Position numbers and translations under genes: made by a program
Notes under the pieces: generated by a model
Database searches by the model: none
Told to the model about the DNA's origin: nothing
Seen by the model: only the letters and a program-made list of their open reading frames with translations
Shown here: one piece after another, positions 7,052-13,391 of the stretch
Position numbering within the stretch: position 1 is the stretch's first letter
Layout of the letters: each line of letters starts with the position of its first letter
DNA from: a virus
Virus record (IMG/VR): IMGVR_UViG_3300025435_000010
Span: 1-64,000 of that record
Reading direction: 5' to 3' (one strand)
DNA: 64,000 nt

Positions 7052-7330
7052 ATGTACCGCAGATCATTTAAGCACAAGTATTGGTATCCGATATCAGTAG
7101 ACATTGAGAGAACTTTGCGGAAGTTTCGCAGACTTGTAGATCGAACTTATCGAAAGATCTGGCCTTATATTTTTACTGCTTTTATTCTCTTCTGGCTTTT
7201 TATTGCCTATACACGAATGAAGTATGATTACTCACTCATTCATAATTACGCTAATCTTGATACTCCTTTCTCTGACTACTATACAAAGTGGAACACAGAA
7301 GGTAAGCCTGGACAGGACCCTCCAAAGTAA
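7052..7330 (+). CDS. single-span membrane protein
   Basis: 92 residues from the TAATATG junction (MYRRSFKHKYWYP). A basic N-terminal half precedes one transmembrane segment at about residues 43-60 (IFTAFILFWLFIAY), then a polar tail ending GQDPPK. N-in topology is likely. Unknown role. Confidence 0.7.
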   Translation: MYRRSFKHKYWYPISVDIERTLRKFRRLVDRTYRKIWPYIFTAFILFWLFIAYTRMKYDYSLIHNYANLDTPFSDYYTKWNTEGKPGQDPPK

Positions 7331-7333
7331 TTC

Positions 7334-7362
7334 TTGTAATTCCTTTTCGATTTCTTTATACT
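7334..7362 (+). promoter_or_regulatory. leaderless cassette promoter for gene 7369
   Basis: TTGTAA, 17 bp, TATACT, GAATGT, ATG 7369. Confidence 0.78.
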
Positions 7363-7368
7363 GAATGT

Positions 7369-7587
7369 ATGAAAATTGAAACTGACGAAGACATGGTAAC
7401 TACTGATGATATTGTTGAAACTCTCATGGATGCGTATGAAGGATATGCAGACATCAATGATATGAACGCTAAGATTCAAGGAACGTTTGAGGGTCTAGGT
7501 TACCTCACTCGAAATAAAGGATTCACTATTAGGGTTGGTTCTAGGCCTAATGTTCAGGAGTTTCAAGTCACAGTAACACCTCGTTAA
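7369..7587 (+). CDS. small acidic protein (cassette gene)
   Basis: 72 residues, MKIETDEDMVTTDD. Acidic helix first, beta-prone C-terminus (GFTIRVGSRPNVQEFQVTV). No known family. Confidence 0.7.
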   Translation: MKIETDEDMVTTDDIVETLMDAYEGYADINDMNAKIQGTFEGLGYLTRNKGFTIRVGSRPNVQEFQVTVTPR

Positions 7588-7588
7588 T

Positions 7589-7756
7589 ATGACTGAAAAG
7601 ACATTTGAAAAGAAGCACAAACTTCTCTGGTCTCAATATAAGAAGGCTTACACAAAGTCGATTAAACAACAGCAAAAAGCTGACCTTCTTAGGGATGAAG
7701 CTAATAAACTTCACGTCAAAGTCTGGGAGTTAGAAGCGAAATTTGCCAATCAATAA
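7589..7756 (+). CDS. 55-residue basic coiled-coil protein
   Basis: MTEKTFEKKHKLLWSQYKKA continues as a Lys/Gln-rich helix to the end. Start one base after the upstream TAA (TAATATG). The length is below usual gene-calling limits, but the junction supports it. Confidence 0.6.
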   Translation: MTEKTFEKKHKLLWSQYKKAYTKSIKQQQKADLLRDEANKLHVKVWELEAKFANQ

Positions 7757-7758
7757 GC

Positions 7759-7787
7759 TTGAAATTCCTATAGGATTTCTTTATCAT
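7759..7787 (+). promoter_or_regulatory. leaderless cassette promoter for gene 7794
   Basis: TTGAAA, 17 bp, TATCAT, AAGAGT, ATG 7794. Confidence 0.75.
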
Positions 7788-7793
7788 AAGAGT

Positions 7794-7982
7794 ATGAAAA
7801 ATAAAAACGAAGAGTTCATCAGTTGGATTGCCGATTACTTGCATGAGTTGGAATACAAGTACTCTGAGACTTCAGCAGATAGAGAGAAGTTTCTACTAGT
7901 TAATGAGATTTCTGATACCATTAACGAGAAGTATAGTGAGATGGTTCTAGGTCTTCCGTCAGAGTCTGAAGAAGAAGCTTGA
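7794..7982 (+). CDS. small acidic helical protein (cassette gene)
   Basis: 62 residues (MKNKNEEFISWIADYLHELE). The longer frame from 7743 runs through the promoter and is rejected. Its TGA stop (7980-7982) is embedded in the TTGAAA -35 of the next cassette. Confidence 0.7.
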   Translation: MKNKNEEFISWIADYLHELEYKYSETSADREKFLLVNEISDTINEKYSEMVLGLPSESEEEA

Positions 7983-8007
7983 AATTCCTAAGGGATTACC
8001 TTATACT
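7979..8007 (+). promoter_or_regulatory. leaderless cassette promoter for gene 8014
   Basis: TTGAAA, 17 bp, TATACT, GGTAGT, ATG 8014. The -35 contains the upstream stop codon. Confidence 0.8.
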
Positions 8008-8013
8008 GGTAGT

Positions 8014-8265
8014 ATGAAAATTAAGGCATACGAATACAAACAAATGACAGAGGAAGAGCGTTCGATGACTCTCTTCTATACGATCGAGGGAATGGTTGAA
8101 TCTCTTCAAATTATTGGAAATGAGTTAGATACTGAATCTTCGACTGGATGTTCACGCCTAGCTCTTATCTCTGAACTTGAAGAGAAAATTGAAGCCCTTT
8201 ACTCTAGAGTTCACAAGGACTTTGTAGATAACAAAACCAAAAATACAATCACCTACTCCATCTAA
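8014..8265 (+). CDS. small helical protein (cassette gene)
   Basis: 83 residues, MKIKAYEYKQMTEEERSMT. Mostly helical and acidic; no motif recognised. Confidence 0.7.
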   Translation: MKIKAYEYKQMTEEERSMTLFYTIEGMVESLQIIGNELDTESSTGCSRLALISELEEKIEALYSRVHKDFVDNKTKNTITYSI

Positions 8266-8270
8266 AACAT

Positions 8271-8462
8271 ATGACATACAAAGAACTAATCGAAGAACTG
8301 CAGAAGATTCCAGCAGATAGACTTGGAGATACAATTACTGTATACGATCCGGATAGGGATGACTATTGTGGGGTTAATCATATGTCAGTAGCCCTAGATA
8401 ATAACAACGATGTATTGGATGAAGGACATGCCTATTTGGTTCTTCGTTCATATGGATTCTAA
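8271..8462 (+). CDS. small phage protein, MTYKELIEELQ-type
   Basis: 63 residues. Shares the ELIEELQK helix and following TVYDPDRDD with the 156-380 type. Preceded by AACATATG, a recurrent operon start here. The tiny frame 8464-8496 (MNEDFDGLGL) follows but is not called. Confidence 0.7.
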   Translation: MTYKELIEELQKIPADRLGDTITVYDPDRDDYCGVNHMSVALDNNNDVLDEGHAYLVLRSYGF

Positions 8463-8498
8463 CATGAACGAAGACTTTGATGGACTAGGTCTTTAGAC

Positions 8499-8527
8499 TT
8501 GAAATTCCTTTTTGATTCCTTTATACT
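8499..8527 (+). promoter_or_regulatory. leaderless cassette promoter for gene 8534
   Basis: TTGAAA, 17 bp with two ATTCC half-sites, TATACT, AATAGT, ATG 8534; a near-consensus example. Confidence 0.82.
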
Positions 8528-8533
8528 AATAGT

Positions 8534-8800
8534 ATGAAAAAAGCTAAGATTGAGGATGTACTCAATACAATCTCCGAACTTAGTAGAAGGAGGGAAGAAG
8601 GAGACAATCCTTACCGTAAAGTAAACGAACTTCAATCTATTATAGGAAGTACATTAAATGGTGTATATCCTAGCCTTCAGGAAGCTATTAACATTAGATA
8701 CAAGAAGATTAAAGAAGAAGTTGATGGACTAAAACCTATTCGTAAACCTTTTAGTAGCGGGATGGAGGATGAGATGCTCGTAAGAGAGTATGATTGGTAA
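8534..8800 (+). CDS. small hypothetical protein (cassette gene)
   Basis: 88 residues, MKKAKIEDVLNTISELSRRRE. Helical, charged. Shares TL.G.Y...LQ.AIN..Y...K.E.D-like spacing with the protein at 13427-13684, which may be a paralogue. Confidence 0.7.
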   Translation: MKKAKIEDVLNTISELSRRREEGDNPYRKVNELQSIIGSTLNGVYPSLQEAINIRYKKIKEEVDGLKPIRKPFSSGMEDEMLVREYDW

Positions 8801-8809
8801 TAGTAAAGC

Positions 8810-8838
8810 TTGAATTCCTAATAGAATTCCCATATACT
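8810..8838 (+). promoter_or_regulatory. leaderless cassette promoter for gene 8845
   Basis: TTGAAT, 17 bp, TATACT, CATAGT, ATG 8845. Confidence 0.78.
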
Positions 8839-8844
8839 CATAGT

Positions 8845-9096
8845 ATGAAAAATAACAACGACGTTACACACAATTGTAAGAGTGAACTAGTTCTCTGGTT
8901 GGATAACGATCCGTTCTTTCACCAGGAATGGAGAACGACTATTAGAACAGGTAACCTCACATATATTAAAGATGCATTTGAGGAGGCGGGATTTAAGTAC
9001 AGGAAAGATCAGTGGGAAGAGGTAGTGGATCAATTTGAATTTGAACTGAAGGAAGAGGAAGAAAGATTAGATTCCTATTGCAGTATCCTTCAATAG
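8845..9096 (+). CDS. small acidic protein (cassette gene)
   Basis: 83 residues, MKNNNDVTHNCKSELVLWLDN. The acidic C-terminal helix (QFEFELKEEEERLD) ends over the -35 of the next cassette. Upstream frame from 8794 rejected. Confidence 0.7.
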   Translation: MKNNNDVTHNCKSELVLWLDNDPFFHQEWRTTIRTGNLTYIKDAFEEAGFKYRKDQWEEVVDQFEFELKEEEERLDSYCSILQ

Positions 9097-9106
9097 CCTG
9101 TATACT
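9078..9106 (+). promoter_or_regulatory. leaderless cassette promoter for gene 9113
   Basis: TTGCAG, 17 bp, TATACT, AATAGT, ATG 9113; lies inside the end of the previous gene. Confidence 0.75.
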
Positions 9107-9112
9107 AATAGT

Positions 9113-9322
9113 ATGAAAAATAAAGCAACCCTGAAGTCCGACGGCTGGTATATTATCTTTGTTAATGGTGTGGAGGAAGAGCTCCATCTAGCAGCTAACA
9201 CCAATCTTTTCATCTTTGACGAAGAACATGATGGGGAGGGACATGTTGATATGTATCACTGTGAATCTGATGAATTTCAAGGCTCTATTTCACTTGAGCC
9301 TCATCAACTAATTCTAGCTTGA
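9113..9322 (+). CDS. small acidic beta-prone protein (cassette gene)
   Basis: 69 residues, MKNKATLKSDGWYIIFVNGVE. His/Asp/Glu-rich centre (DEEHDGEGHVDMYH). No family known. Confidence 0.7.
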   Translation: MKNKATLKSDGWYIIFVNGVEEELHLAANTNLFIFDEEHDGEGHVDMYHCESDEFQGSISLEPHQLILA

Positions 9323-9347
9323 AATTCCTTTAAGATTCCATCATAAT
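9319..9347 (+). promoter_or_regulatory. leaderless cassette promoter for gene 9354
   Basis: TTGAAA, 17 bp, CATAAT, AATAGT, ATG 9354. Confidence 0.8.
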
Positions 9348-9353
9348 AATAGT

Positions 9354-9545
9354 ATGAAAAATAAGAACACATCAGTAAACGAATACTACGAGAACGTAAC
9401 AACGGCTGCTAAGGTCCTGGAGGAGTACTACGGGAGGCTAACGAAGTTCACTTCTAGTGAAGAGCGAAAGAAGGAGTATAATACCTTTAGACGTGAGATG
9501 AGAGATTTGTGGAAGACTCATGCGTCGTACGCCTTAGAACAATAA
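9354..9545 (+). CDS. small helical protein (cassette gene)
   Basis: 63 residues, MKNKNTSVNEYYENVTTAAKV. Charged helices; no motif. Confidence 0.7.
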   Translation: MKNKNTSVNEYYENVTTAAKVLEEYYGRLTKFTSSEERKKEYNTFRREMRDLWKTHASYALEQ

Positions 9546-9547
9546 GC

Positions 9548-9576
9548 TTGAAATTCCTTTTGAATTCCTTTATACT
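9548..9576 (+). promoter_or_regulatory. leaderless cassette promoter for gene 9583
   Basis: TTGAAA, 17 bp with two ATTCC half-sites, TATACT, GATAGT, ATG 9583. Confidence 0.82.
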
Positions 9577-9582
9577 GATAGT

Positions 9583-9834
9583 ATGAAAAATAAGAACACC
9601 CTAGTAAAAGAATACTTCTTCGGATATGATTTGAAGAATGTTAAAGCAGTTCAAGACTATGTTCAAAAGACATATAAGGACGAAGTAGATTATGAGATGT
9701 ATGTTGGGTATGGAGACGATGTAATGAACGCTCTAGAAGTCTATAACGAGAGTCTTACTAAGGATATAACATTCCTAGGGCTAGTAAATGAATGCGAAGG
9801 AAGAGGAGAGTTTGAAAGCGAAGACGAGGAATAA
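9583..9834 (+). CDS. small acidic protein (cassette gene)
   Basis: 83 residues, MKNKNTLVKEYFFGYDLKNV; the acidic tail ends ESEDEE. Same first five residues as 9354-9545, but the bodies are unrelated by eye. Confidence 0.7.
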   Translation: MKNKNTLVKEYFFGYDLKNVKAVQDYVQKTYKDEVDYEMYVGYGDDVMNALEVYNESLTKDITFLGLVNECEGRGEFESEDEE

Positions 9835-9836
9835 GC

Positions 9837-9865
9837 TTTAAGTTCCAATCAAATTACAATATACT
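9837..9865 (+). promoter_or_regulatory. leaderless cassette promoter for gene 9872
   Basis: TTTAAG, 17 bp, TATACT, AATAGT, ATG 9872; weakest -35 of the set. Confidence 0.7.
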
Positions 9866-9871
9866 AATAGT

Positions 9872-10093
9872 ATGAAAATTAACGGATACAAGAAAGAGTT
9901 CATGAAAGTAGTAACCTATAGAGTTGAAGACGTCCCGGGTGTAGGAACAGTTATGTATTCAGATTACTACGATGATAACGATAAGATTGTAGATAGTATT
10001 ATGAGAACGGAGGAAGGGTATACAATTGAAGTACCATCAGTTCTAGAAGAAGTTCAGAACTTTATTGATGAAGAGATGAACGTAAAGATCTAA
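9872..10093 (+). CDS. small beta-rich protein (cassette gene)
   Basis: 73 residues, MKINGYKKEFMKVVTYRVED. Alternating strands and acidic turns. Unknown. Confidence 0.7.
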   Translation: MKINGYKKEFMKVVTYRVEDVPGVGTVMYSDYYDDNDKIVDSIMRTEEGYTIEVPSVLEEVQNFIDEEMNVKI

Positions 10094-10099
10094 ACAAAC

Positions 10100-10354
10100 A
10101 TGGAATACAAATTGATTCAATACAAGGATAAGGATCTAGATCTCTTCAATAAAGAGGTTAACGAGTTACTAAAAGATAATTGGAAACTCGAAGGAGACTA
10201 TAGGATTACAACCATTAAGTCAAAGGTAGTAGATAGCTATCTTATCTATAGTCAGGTACTAACTAAGGAAGAAGAGAAGAAAGCTCTAGGATTTAACGTA
10301 CATCTATTAGAGGAAGAGAATAAAAACATAGAGAAAAAGAAGAAAAAGAGTTAG
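10100..10354 (+). CDS. small charged protein with poly-Lys tail
   Basis: 84 residues. YKLIQYKDKDLDLFNKEVNEL and LKDNWKLEGDYRI resemble the DUF1737-type small phage domain by pattern. The C-terminus is a run of Glu/Lys ending KKKKKS. No own promoter; cotranscribed with 9872. Confidence 0.65.
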   Translation: MEYKLIQYKDKDLDLFNKEVNELLKDNWKLEGDYRITTIKSKVVDSYLIYSQVLTKEEEKKALGFNVHLLEEENKNIEKKKKKS

Positions 10355-10742
10355 TTTTTACTAAAAAGAAAAGAAAAGACTAAGAAAGTTAGTCTAGACT
10401 AACATTTAAGTACGAGGAAAGGTAACAATAAGTCGTAGAAGTTCAAACAACGATTAGCCCCGGTTAGTTATTAAAAGCGGGCGGGATTAAAAGAACCCCT
10501 TAGGGAGAACCTGTTGTCCCTAGTCGATAGATAGAGTAGATAGAATATAGAAGGGGATAGAGAAATATAGAAATCCCTAGGAATCTCCAAAGAAAGAGGG
10601 AAAGAGCTGTTAGAGCTTGTTTATAGCCGTTCAAAGCCGTTCGAGCTCGTATAAACTGTAGCACATCCCACCTCCGTTCAGGAACTTCTAGCGTTATCTC
10701 CGAGCTACAAACTGCAACATCTACGGCAAAAACGGTTTCTTC
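10355..10742. other. 388-base gene-free region with palindrome and repeats
   Basis: No convincing ORF. It holds GACTAA (10378-10383), TTAGTC (10389-10394) and GACTAA (10396-10401), allowing two alternative hairpins, and the 16-bp palindrome at 10388-10403. Near 10610-10660 there are direct repeats: GAGCTTGTTTATA and GAGCTCGTATA flanking two GCCGTTC. It may contain a terminator or attenuator and possibly a small RNA. Confidence 0.45.
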
Positions 10743-10771
10743 TTGCGTTCCAGCCCAGAAACCCATATACT
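10743..10771 (+). promoter_or_regulatory. near-leaderless promoter for gene 10781
   Basis: TTGCGT, 17 bp, TATACT, nine bases, ATG 10781; predicted leader about three bases. Confidence 0.65.
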
Positions 10772-10780
10772 GTATAGATA

Positions 10781-10993
10781 ATGACGACTACACCCAACTA
10801 CTACGATTGTTTTATTGACTCCGTTCTTAGTCTTCCACCGAAGCTCCGAATGAGCATCCTTAAGGGTGCAGGTACCGGGTGTACGGACAACAACCCCTAT
10901 CTCTACCTCTGGAACCACTATAGTGATCTAGATAGTGAGATCGGTCAATTCCTCCATGCTATTCTAGATGAGTACAACCTTGCCCTTGACTAA
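10781..10993 (+). CDS. small hypothetical protein
   Basis: 70 residues, MTTTPNYYDCFIDSVLSLPPK. Mixed alpha/beta, three Cys without a clear metal pattern. Own promoter. The next start follows its stop by one base. Confidence 0.65.
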   Translation: MTTTPNYYDCFIDSVLSLPPKLRMSILKGAGTGCTDNNPYLYLWNHYSDLDSEIGQFLHAILDEYNLALD

Positions 10994-10994
10994 G

Positions 10995-11171
10995 ATGAAG
11001 AAATTTATTAAAAATCCCTATGCTTACTTCCTATCTAAACTCGGATATAAGTACGTTCCTAACTCACCAATTTTAACCTACTTAACTCGATTTTCTAACT
11101 CTACTTACTTTGAAGATAGAATGAATAACAATGACCTAGATAGGTATACTTACAAGCTTTATTCTCTATAG
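10995..11171 (+). CDS. small basic hypothetical protein
   Basis: 58 residues from the ATG one base after the upstream stop (MKKFIKNPYAYFLSKLGYK). An in-frame ATG at 10968 would overlap the upstream gene by 26 bases and is less likely. Confidence 0.6.
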   Translation: MKKFIKNPYAYFLSKLGYKYVPNSPILTYLTRFSNSTYFEDRMNNNDLDRYTYKLYSL

Positions 11172-11423
11172 TTATTATCCATACTCCTCTAGAAGGTGCT
11201 AGCAGGAACTTTGTTAAGCCGATGTTAAATTAATCAAAGTTCCTGACGTTAGATTGATGTTAGTGCATCTAGGTAGGGTCAGCTAACAAACGTAGCAAAG
11301 TATTACCTTCTCTTCGAGCTGTTTTCCTCTCCTAGGTCCCTGCTCAACGACCTCTTCTTTATTATCCATTCAGTATATAGAGATTCAGAAGGAACTACAA
11401 GCGGAATCTGAAAAACTTTCCTC
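11172..11423. other. gene-free region with a strong hairpin
   Basis: About 250 bases without an ORF. CAGGAACTTTG (11203-11213) and CAAAGTTCCTG (11235-11245) form a perfect 11-bp stem with a 21-base loop. Near 11382-11410 TTCAGA pairs with TCTGAA. The GGAAC/GTTCC content recalls the RTTCC half-sites of the cassette promoters. Could be a structured RNA, terminator or operator. Confidence 0.45.
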
Positions 11424-11452
11424 TTGAGTTCCTCTGAATGTTCCGCCATAAT
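11424..11452 (+). promoter_or_regulatory. leaderless cassette promoter for gene 11459
   Basis: TTGAGT, 17 bp, CATAAT, GAATGT, ATG 11459. Confidence 0.75.
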
Positions 11453-11458
11453 GAATGT

Positions 11459-11554
11459 ATGAAAAATAAGAACAGCACAACCAAGATCAAGAATCAGAAA
11501 ACCGGAAAATATGTTGATATCAACAAAGTTCCGGTTTCAGCGTTCTTTGAATAG
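11459..11554 (+). CDS. 31-residue basic peptide (cassette gene)
   Basis: MKNKNSTTKIKNQKTGKYVD opens a 31-residue basic peptide ending SAFFE. Short, but it has a full cassette promoter and a stop just before the next cassette. Confidence 0.6.
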   Translation: MKNKNSTTKIKNQKTGKYVDINKVPVSAFFE

Positions 11555-11556
11555 GC

Positions 11557-11585
11557 TTGAATGTTTCTAATCCTTCCATCATAAT
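11557..11585 (+). promoter_or_regulatory. leaderless cassette promoter for gene 11592
   Basis: TTGAAT, 17 bp, CATAAT, AAAATT, ATG 11592. Confidence 0.75.
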
Positions 11586-11591
11586 AAAATT

Positions 11592-11858
11592 ATGAAAAAT
11601 ACAATAGAGGAACAGAATTATTCAATTGCAAGCAAAGAGGCTATTAATGCAGGTGATGATGTAGCTTTTTACAGTTTTCAGCTATCTCATCTCACTGAGA
11701 ACTTACCTATTAAAATTGTTTTGAAAAAGATTGGCAATCTTGAAATTCTTAACAAGATTGATAAGGCTAAGAAACAACTTAAACAAGCTGAAAAGCTGCT
11801 AGTTCTTGCTAAAGCCAAAGAGAGAGCAGCTTGGGCAGCTTTGCAAATGCAGGCTTGA
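11592..11858 (+). CDS. helical protein with Lys/Ala coiled-coil tail (cassette gene)
   Basis: 88 residues, MKNTIEEQNYSIASKEAINA. The C-terminal half (KIDKAKKQLKQAEKLLVLAK) is a strongly predicted coiled coil. Unknown partner. Confidence 0.7.
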   Translation: MKNTIEEQNYSIASKEAINAGDDVAFYSFQLSHLTENLPIKIVLKKIGNLEILNKIDKAKKQLKQAEKLLVLAKAKERAAWAALQMQA

Positions 11859-11883
11859 AGTTCCTTTTAGAATCCCTTATACT
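11855..11883 (+). promoter_or_regulatory. leaderless cassette promoter for gene 11890
   Basis: TTGAAG, 17 bp, TATACT, AATGGT, ATG 11890; overlaps the upstream stop. Confidence 0.78.
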
Positions 11884-11889
11884 AATGGT

Positions 11890-12069
11890 ATGAAACTTGA
11901 TAGAATGATTGGCAATTGTACTATGGAAGATGTTGTAGAAGATATCTTTGGAAGCGTTAGTGAGTTCGCCCGCCTTGTAGAAGAGAACGGAGATGAATTT
12001 CTATATAAGAATTCTATAGTTGTCAAATACGACGAAGATAATGATGTTCATTATTTCTTCGAGCTTTAA
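11890..12069 (+). CDS. small acidic protein (cassette gene)
   Basis: 59 residues, MKLDRMIGNCTMEDVVEDIF. Acidic, ends VHYFFEL. The longer frame from 11806 is read through the promoter and rejected. Confidence 0.7.
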   Translation: MKLDRMIGNCTMEDVVEDIFGSVSEFARLVEENGDEFLYKNSIVVKYDEDNDVHYFFEL

Positions 12070-12072
12070 GCC

Positions 12073-12101
12073 TTGAAGTTCCAACCAAAATCAAATATAC
12101 T
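12073..12101 (+). promoter_or_regulatory. leaderless cassette promoter for gene 12108
   Basis: TTGAAG, 17 bp, TATACT, AATAGT, ATG 12108. Confidence 0.78.
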
Positions 12102-12107
12102 AATAGT

Positions 12108-12215
12108 ATGAAAAATAAGAACATCGTAACTAACCCAATCAACCTTCCCTTCCTCTTTGCTACGACTTTGATTGTAGTGATTAACGTAATAGCGTTCGCT
12201 TTGATGCCTCGATAA
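12108..12215 (+). CDS. 35-residue single-span membrane peptide, copy A
   Basis: MKNKN leader, then NPINL, a transmembrane segment (FATTLIVVINVIAFAL) and MPR at the end. Near-identical in plan to the peptide at 13277-13384. Two conserved copies argue that it is a real product; such peptides often act on membrane complexes. Confidence 0.72.
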   Translation: MKNKNIVTNPINLPFLFATTLIVVINVIAFALMPR

Positions 12216-12220
12216 AAGGC

Positions 12221-12249
12221 TTGAGGTTCCTTTAAAGATCAGACATAAT
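12221..12249 (+). promoter_or_regulatory. cassette-type promoter with a long leader, for gene 12296
   Basis: TTGAGG, 17 bp, CATAAT. Unlike the others, the ATG is 46 bases after the -10. The predicted 40-base leader (12256-12295) consists mainly of CAA units and lacks a Shine-Dalgarno site. Confidence 0.7.
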
Positions 12250-12295
12250 AGAAGAGTAGAATAAGTCAAACAACAACAACCAACAACAAACTAAA

Positions 12296-12640
12296 ATGAA
12301 CAAAAATACAACCCCAATTGAAGTCATCGAGTATCTTACTAACTACTTCGAGACGTTTGGCAACTTGCCTGTTCCAGTCATCGAATGCCAGGCTTCAGGT
12401 ACTGCCTTCACCTGCTTCGGAACTAACCTCAAAAATAAGATTGAGAAGTTCGGCGGAATTAAGGAGCTTCTTACCACGTTTACTGGACGTGGAGTAGTGA
12501 AGAAGACTACGACTAAGGTCGAGGTTAAGGAGGAGACTCCAACTACTGTAGAGGCAACGATCACTAAGCGTTCACGTCCTAGCCGTTCGAAGGCTGCAAT
12601 TGCCGAGCGTCAAGCAGCTCAGGTCGAAGTCCAAGCCTAA
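12296..12640 (+). CDS. paralogue of the 2996 zinc-ribbon protein with lost zinc ligands
   Basis: 114 residues. FGNLPVPVIECQ...CFGTNLKNKIEKFGG...LLTTF aligns with the ribbon region of 2996-3466, but the CxxC pairs are reduced to single Cys. The tail is Thr/Val/Lys-rich and basic (KRSRPSRSKAAIAERQAAQ), fitting nucleic-acid binding. The only cassette-type gene with a real leader, so perhaps highly expressed. Confidence 0.75.
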   Translation: MNKNTTPIEVIEYLTNYFETFGNLPVPVIECQASGTAFTCFGTNLKNKIEKFGGIKELLTTFTGRGVVKKTTTKVEVKEETPTTVEATITKRSRPSRSKAAIAERQAAQVEVQA

Positions 12641-12666
12641 AACCTAACCCATTAACATATACTAAT

Positions 12667-12888
12667 ATGAAGATTGATTATCGTAAAGGCCCGATGGCTA
12701 AGTCACCAAAGCTTGCCAACATTCTCCACGACTTAACAATTGGTGAGACGTTTGTAACTTCAAATCCTGATGCCCGAAGGATGGCAAACTCCCTCTCCAG
12801 GGCTTCAAAGAAGTACGGAACCAGACTTACTACACTGTCGTTAGGTAATGGATTTACGCTTGTAGAAGCGATTCGTTACAATAGTTAA
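12667..12888 (+). CDS. small basic hypothetical protein
   Basis: 73 residues, MKIDYRKGPMAKSPKLANIL. GETFVTSNPDARRMANSLSRASKKYG suggests a small helical, possibly nucleic-acid-contacting domain. Downstream of 12296 without a clear promoter. Confidence 0.65.
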   Translation: MKIDYRKGPMAKSPKLANILHDLTIGETFVTSNPDARRMANSLSRASKKYGTRLTTLSLGNGFTLVEAIRYNS

Positions 12889-12904
12889 TTCAGGCTTGGG
12901 ATAA

Positions 12905-12935
12905 GGAGGTGGAGGTGTTTTGGCCCTCCACCTCC
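12905..12935 (+). terminator. strong hairpin, probable terminator or RNA processing site
   Basis: GGAGGTGGAGG (12905-12915) pairs perfectly with CCTCCACCTCC (12925-12935) around a nine-base loop, just after the stop of 12667-12888. No clear T-run follows, so it may protect a 3' end instead. The left arm resembles a Shine-Dalgarno sequence but no start codon follows. Confidence 0.5.
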
Positions 12936-12947
12936 AAACCTTTCCGC

Positions 12948-12976
12948 TTGTAGTTCCCTTCAAATTCCCTTATACT
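12948..12976 (+). promoter_or_regulatory. leaderless cassette promoter for gene 12983
   Basis: TTGTAG, 17 bp, TATACT, AATAGT, ATG 12983. Confidence 0.78.
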
Positions 12977-12982
12977 AATAGT

Positions 12983-13237
12983 ATGAAAAATAAGAACAAC
13001 GCAATGTACATACTGGCTGGCAACTTGGGTTATGATGGAGATGTTACCTTGGGAGTTTACTCCTCGGAAGCTGGAGCTAAAGAGGCTGCAGTTAACTATG
13101 AGAAGGCTCTAAAGAATGATACGGAGAATGACTTAACTGACTTCAACGGTGAGTATCTGATTACAGTAATGAATTTGGATAATGCTGCAACTGATGAGAA
13201 GTTTTTGAGGTCTTCTAACATTAACTTCAAGCTGTAA
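12983..13237 (+). CDS. small hypothetical protein (cassette gene)
   Basis: 84 residues, MKNKNNAMYILAGNLGYDGD. GVYSSEAGAKEAAVNYEKAL looks like a small alpha/beta fold. Upstream frame from 12920 rejected. Confidence 0.7.
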   Translation: MKNKNNAMYILAGNLGYDGDVTLGVYSSEAGAKEAAVNYEKALKNDTENDLTDFNGEYLITVMNLDNAATDEKFLRSSNINFKL

Positions 13238-13241
13238 AGGC

Positions 13242-13270
13242 TTGACCATCCCCAGAAGTTCCTTTATACT
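13242..13270 (+). promoter_or_regulatory. leaderless cassette promoter for gene 13277
   Basis: TTGACC, 17 bp, TATACT, GATTGT, ATG 13277. Confidence 0.8.
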
Positions 13271-13276
13271 GATTGT

Positions 13277-13384
13277 ATGAAAAATAAGAACAACGTAAAC
13301 AATCCAATCAATCTCTGGATCCTGGCTGCTAGCTCACTAGTGGTTGTAATTAACATAGTAGCTTTTGCTTTGATGCCTAGATAG
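13277..13384 (+). CDS. 35-residue single-span membrane peptide, copy B
   Basis: Same length and layout as 12108-12215: MKNKNNVNNPINL, transmembrane segment with VVVINIVAFAL, ending MPR. The two differ mainly in the first half of the membrane span. Confidence 0.72.
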   Translation: MKNKNNVNNPINLWILAASSLVVVINIVAFALMPR

Positions 13385-13391
13385 AAGAGAC

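Noticed and set aside
8464-8496. Ten-codon ORF MNEDFDGLGL
   Set aside because: Too short and without a cassette promoter or recurrent junction; could be read by reinitiation but cannot be supported.
10500-10918. Two minus-strand ORFs in the gene-free region
   Set aside because: No late or early promoter, unusual composition, and the second overlaps the promoted gene at 10781.
12905-12915. GGAGGTGGAGG as a strong Shine-Dalgarno site
   Set aside because: No start codon follows at a suitable distance; the sequence is one arm of an 11-bp hairpin.
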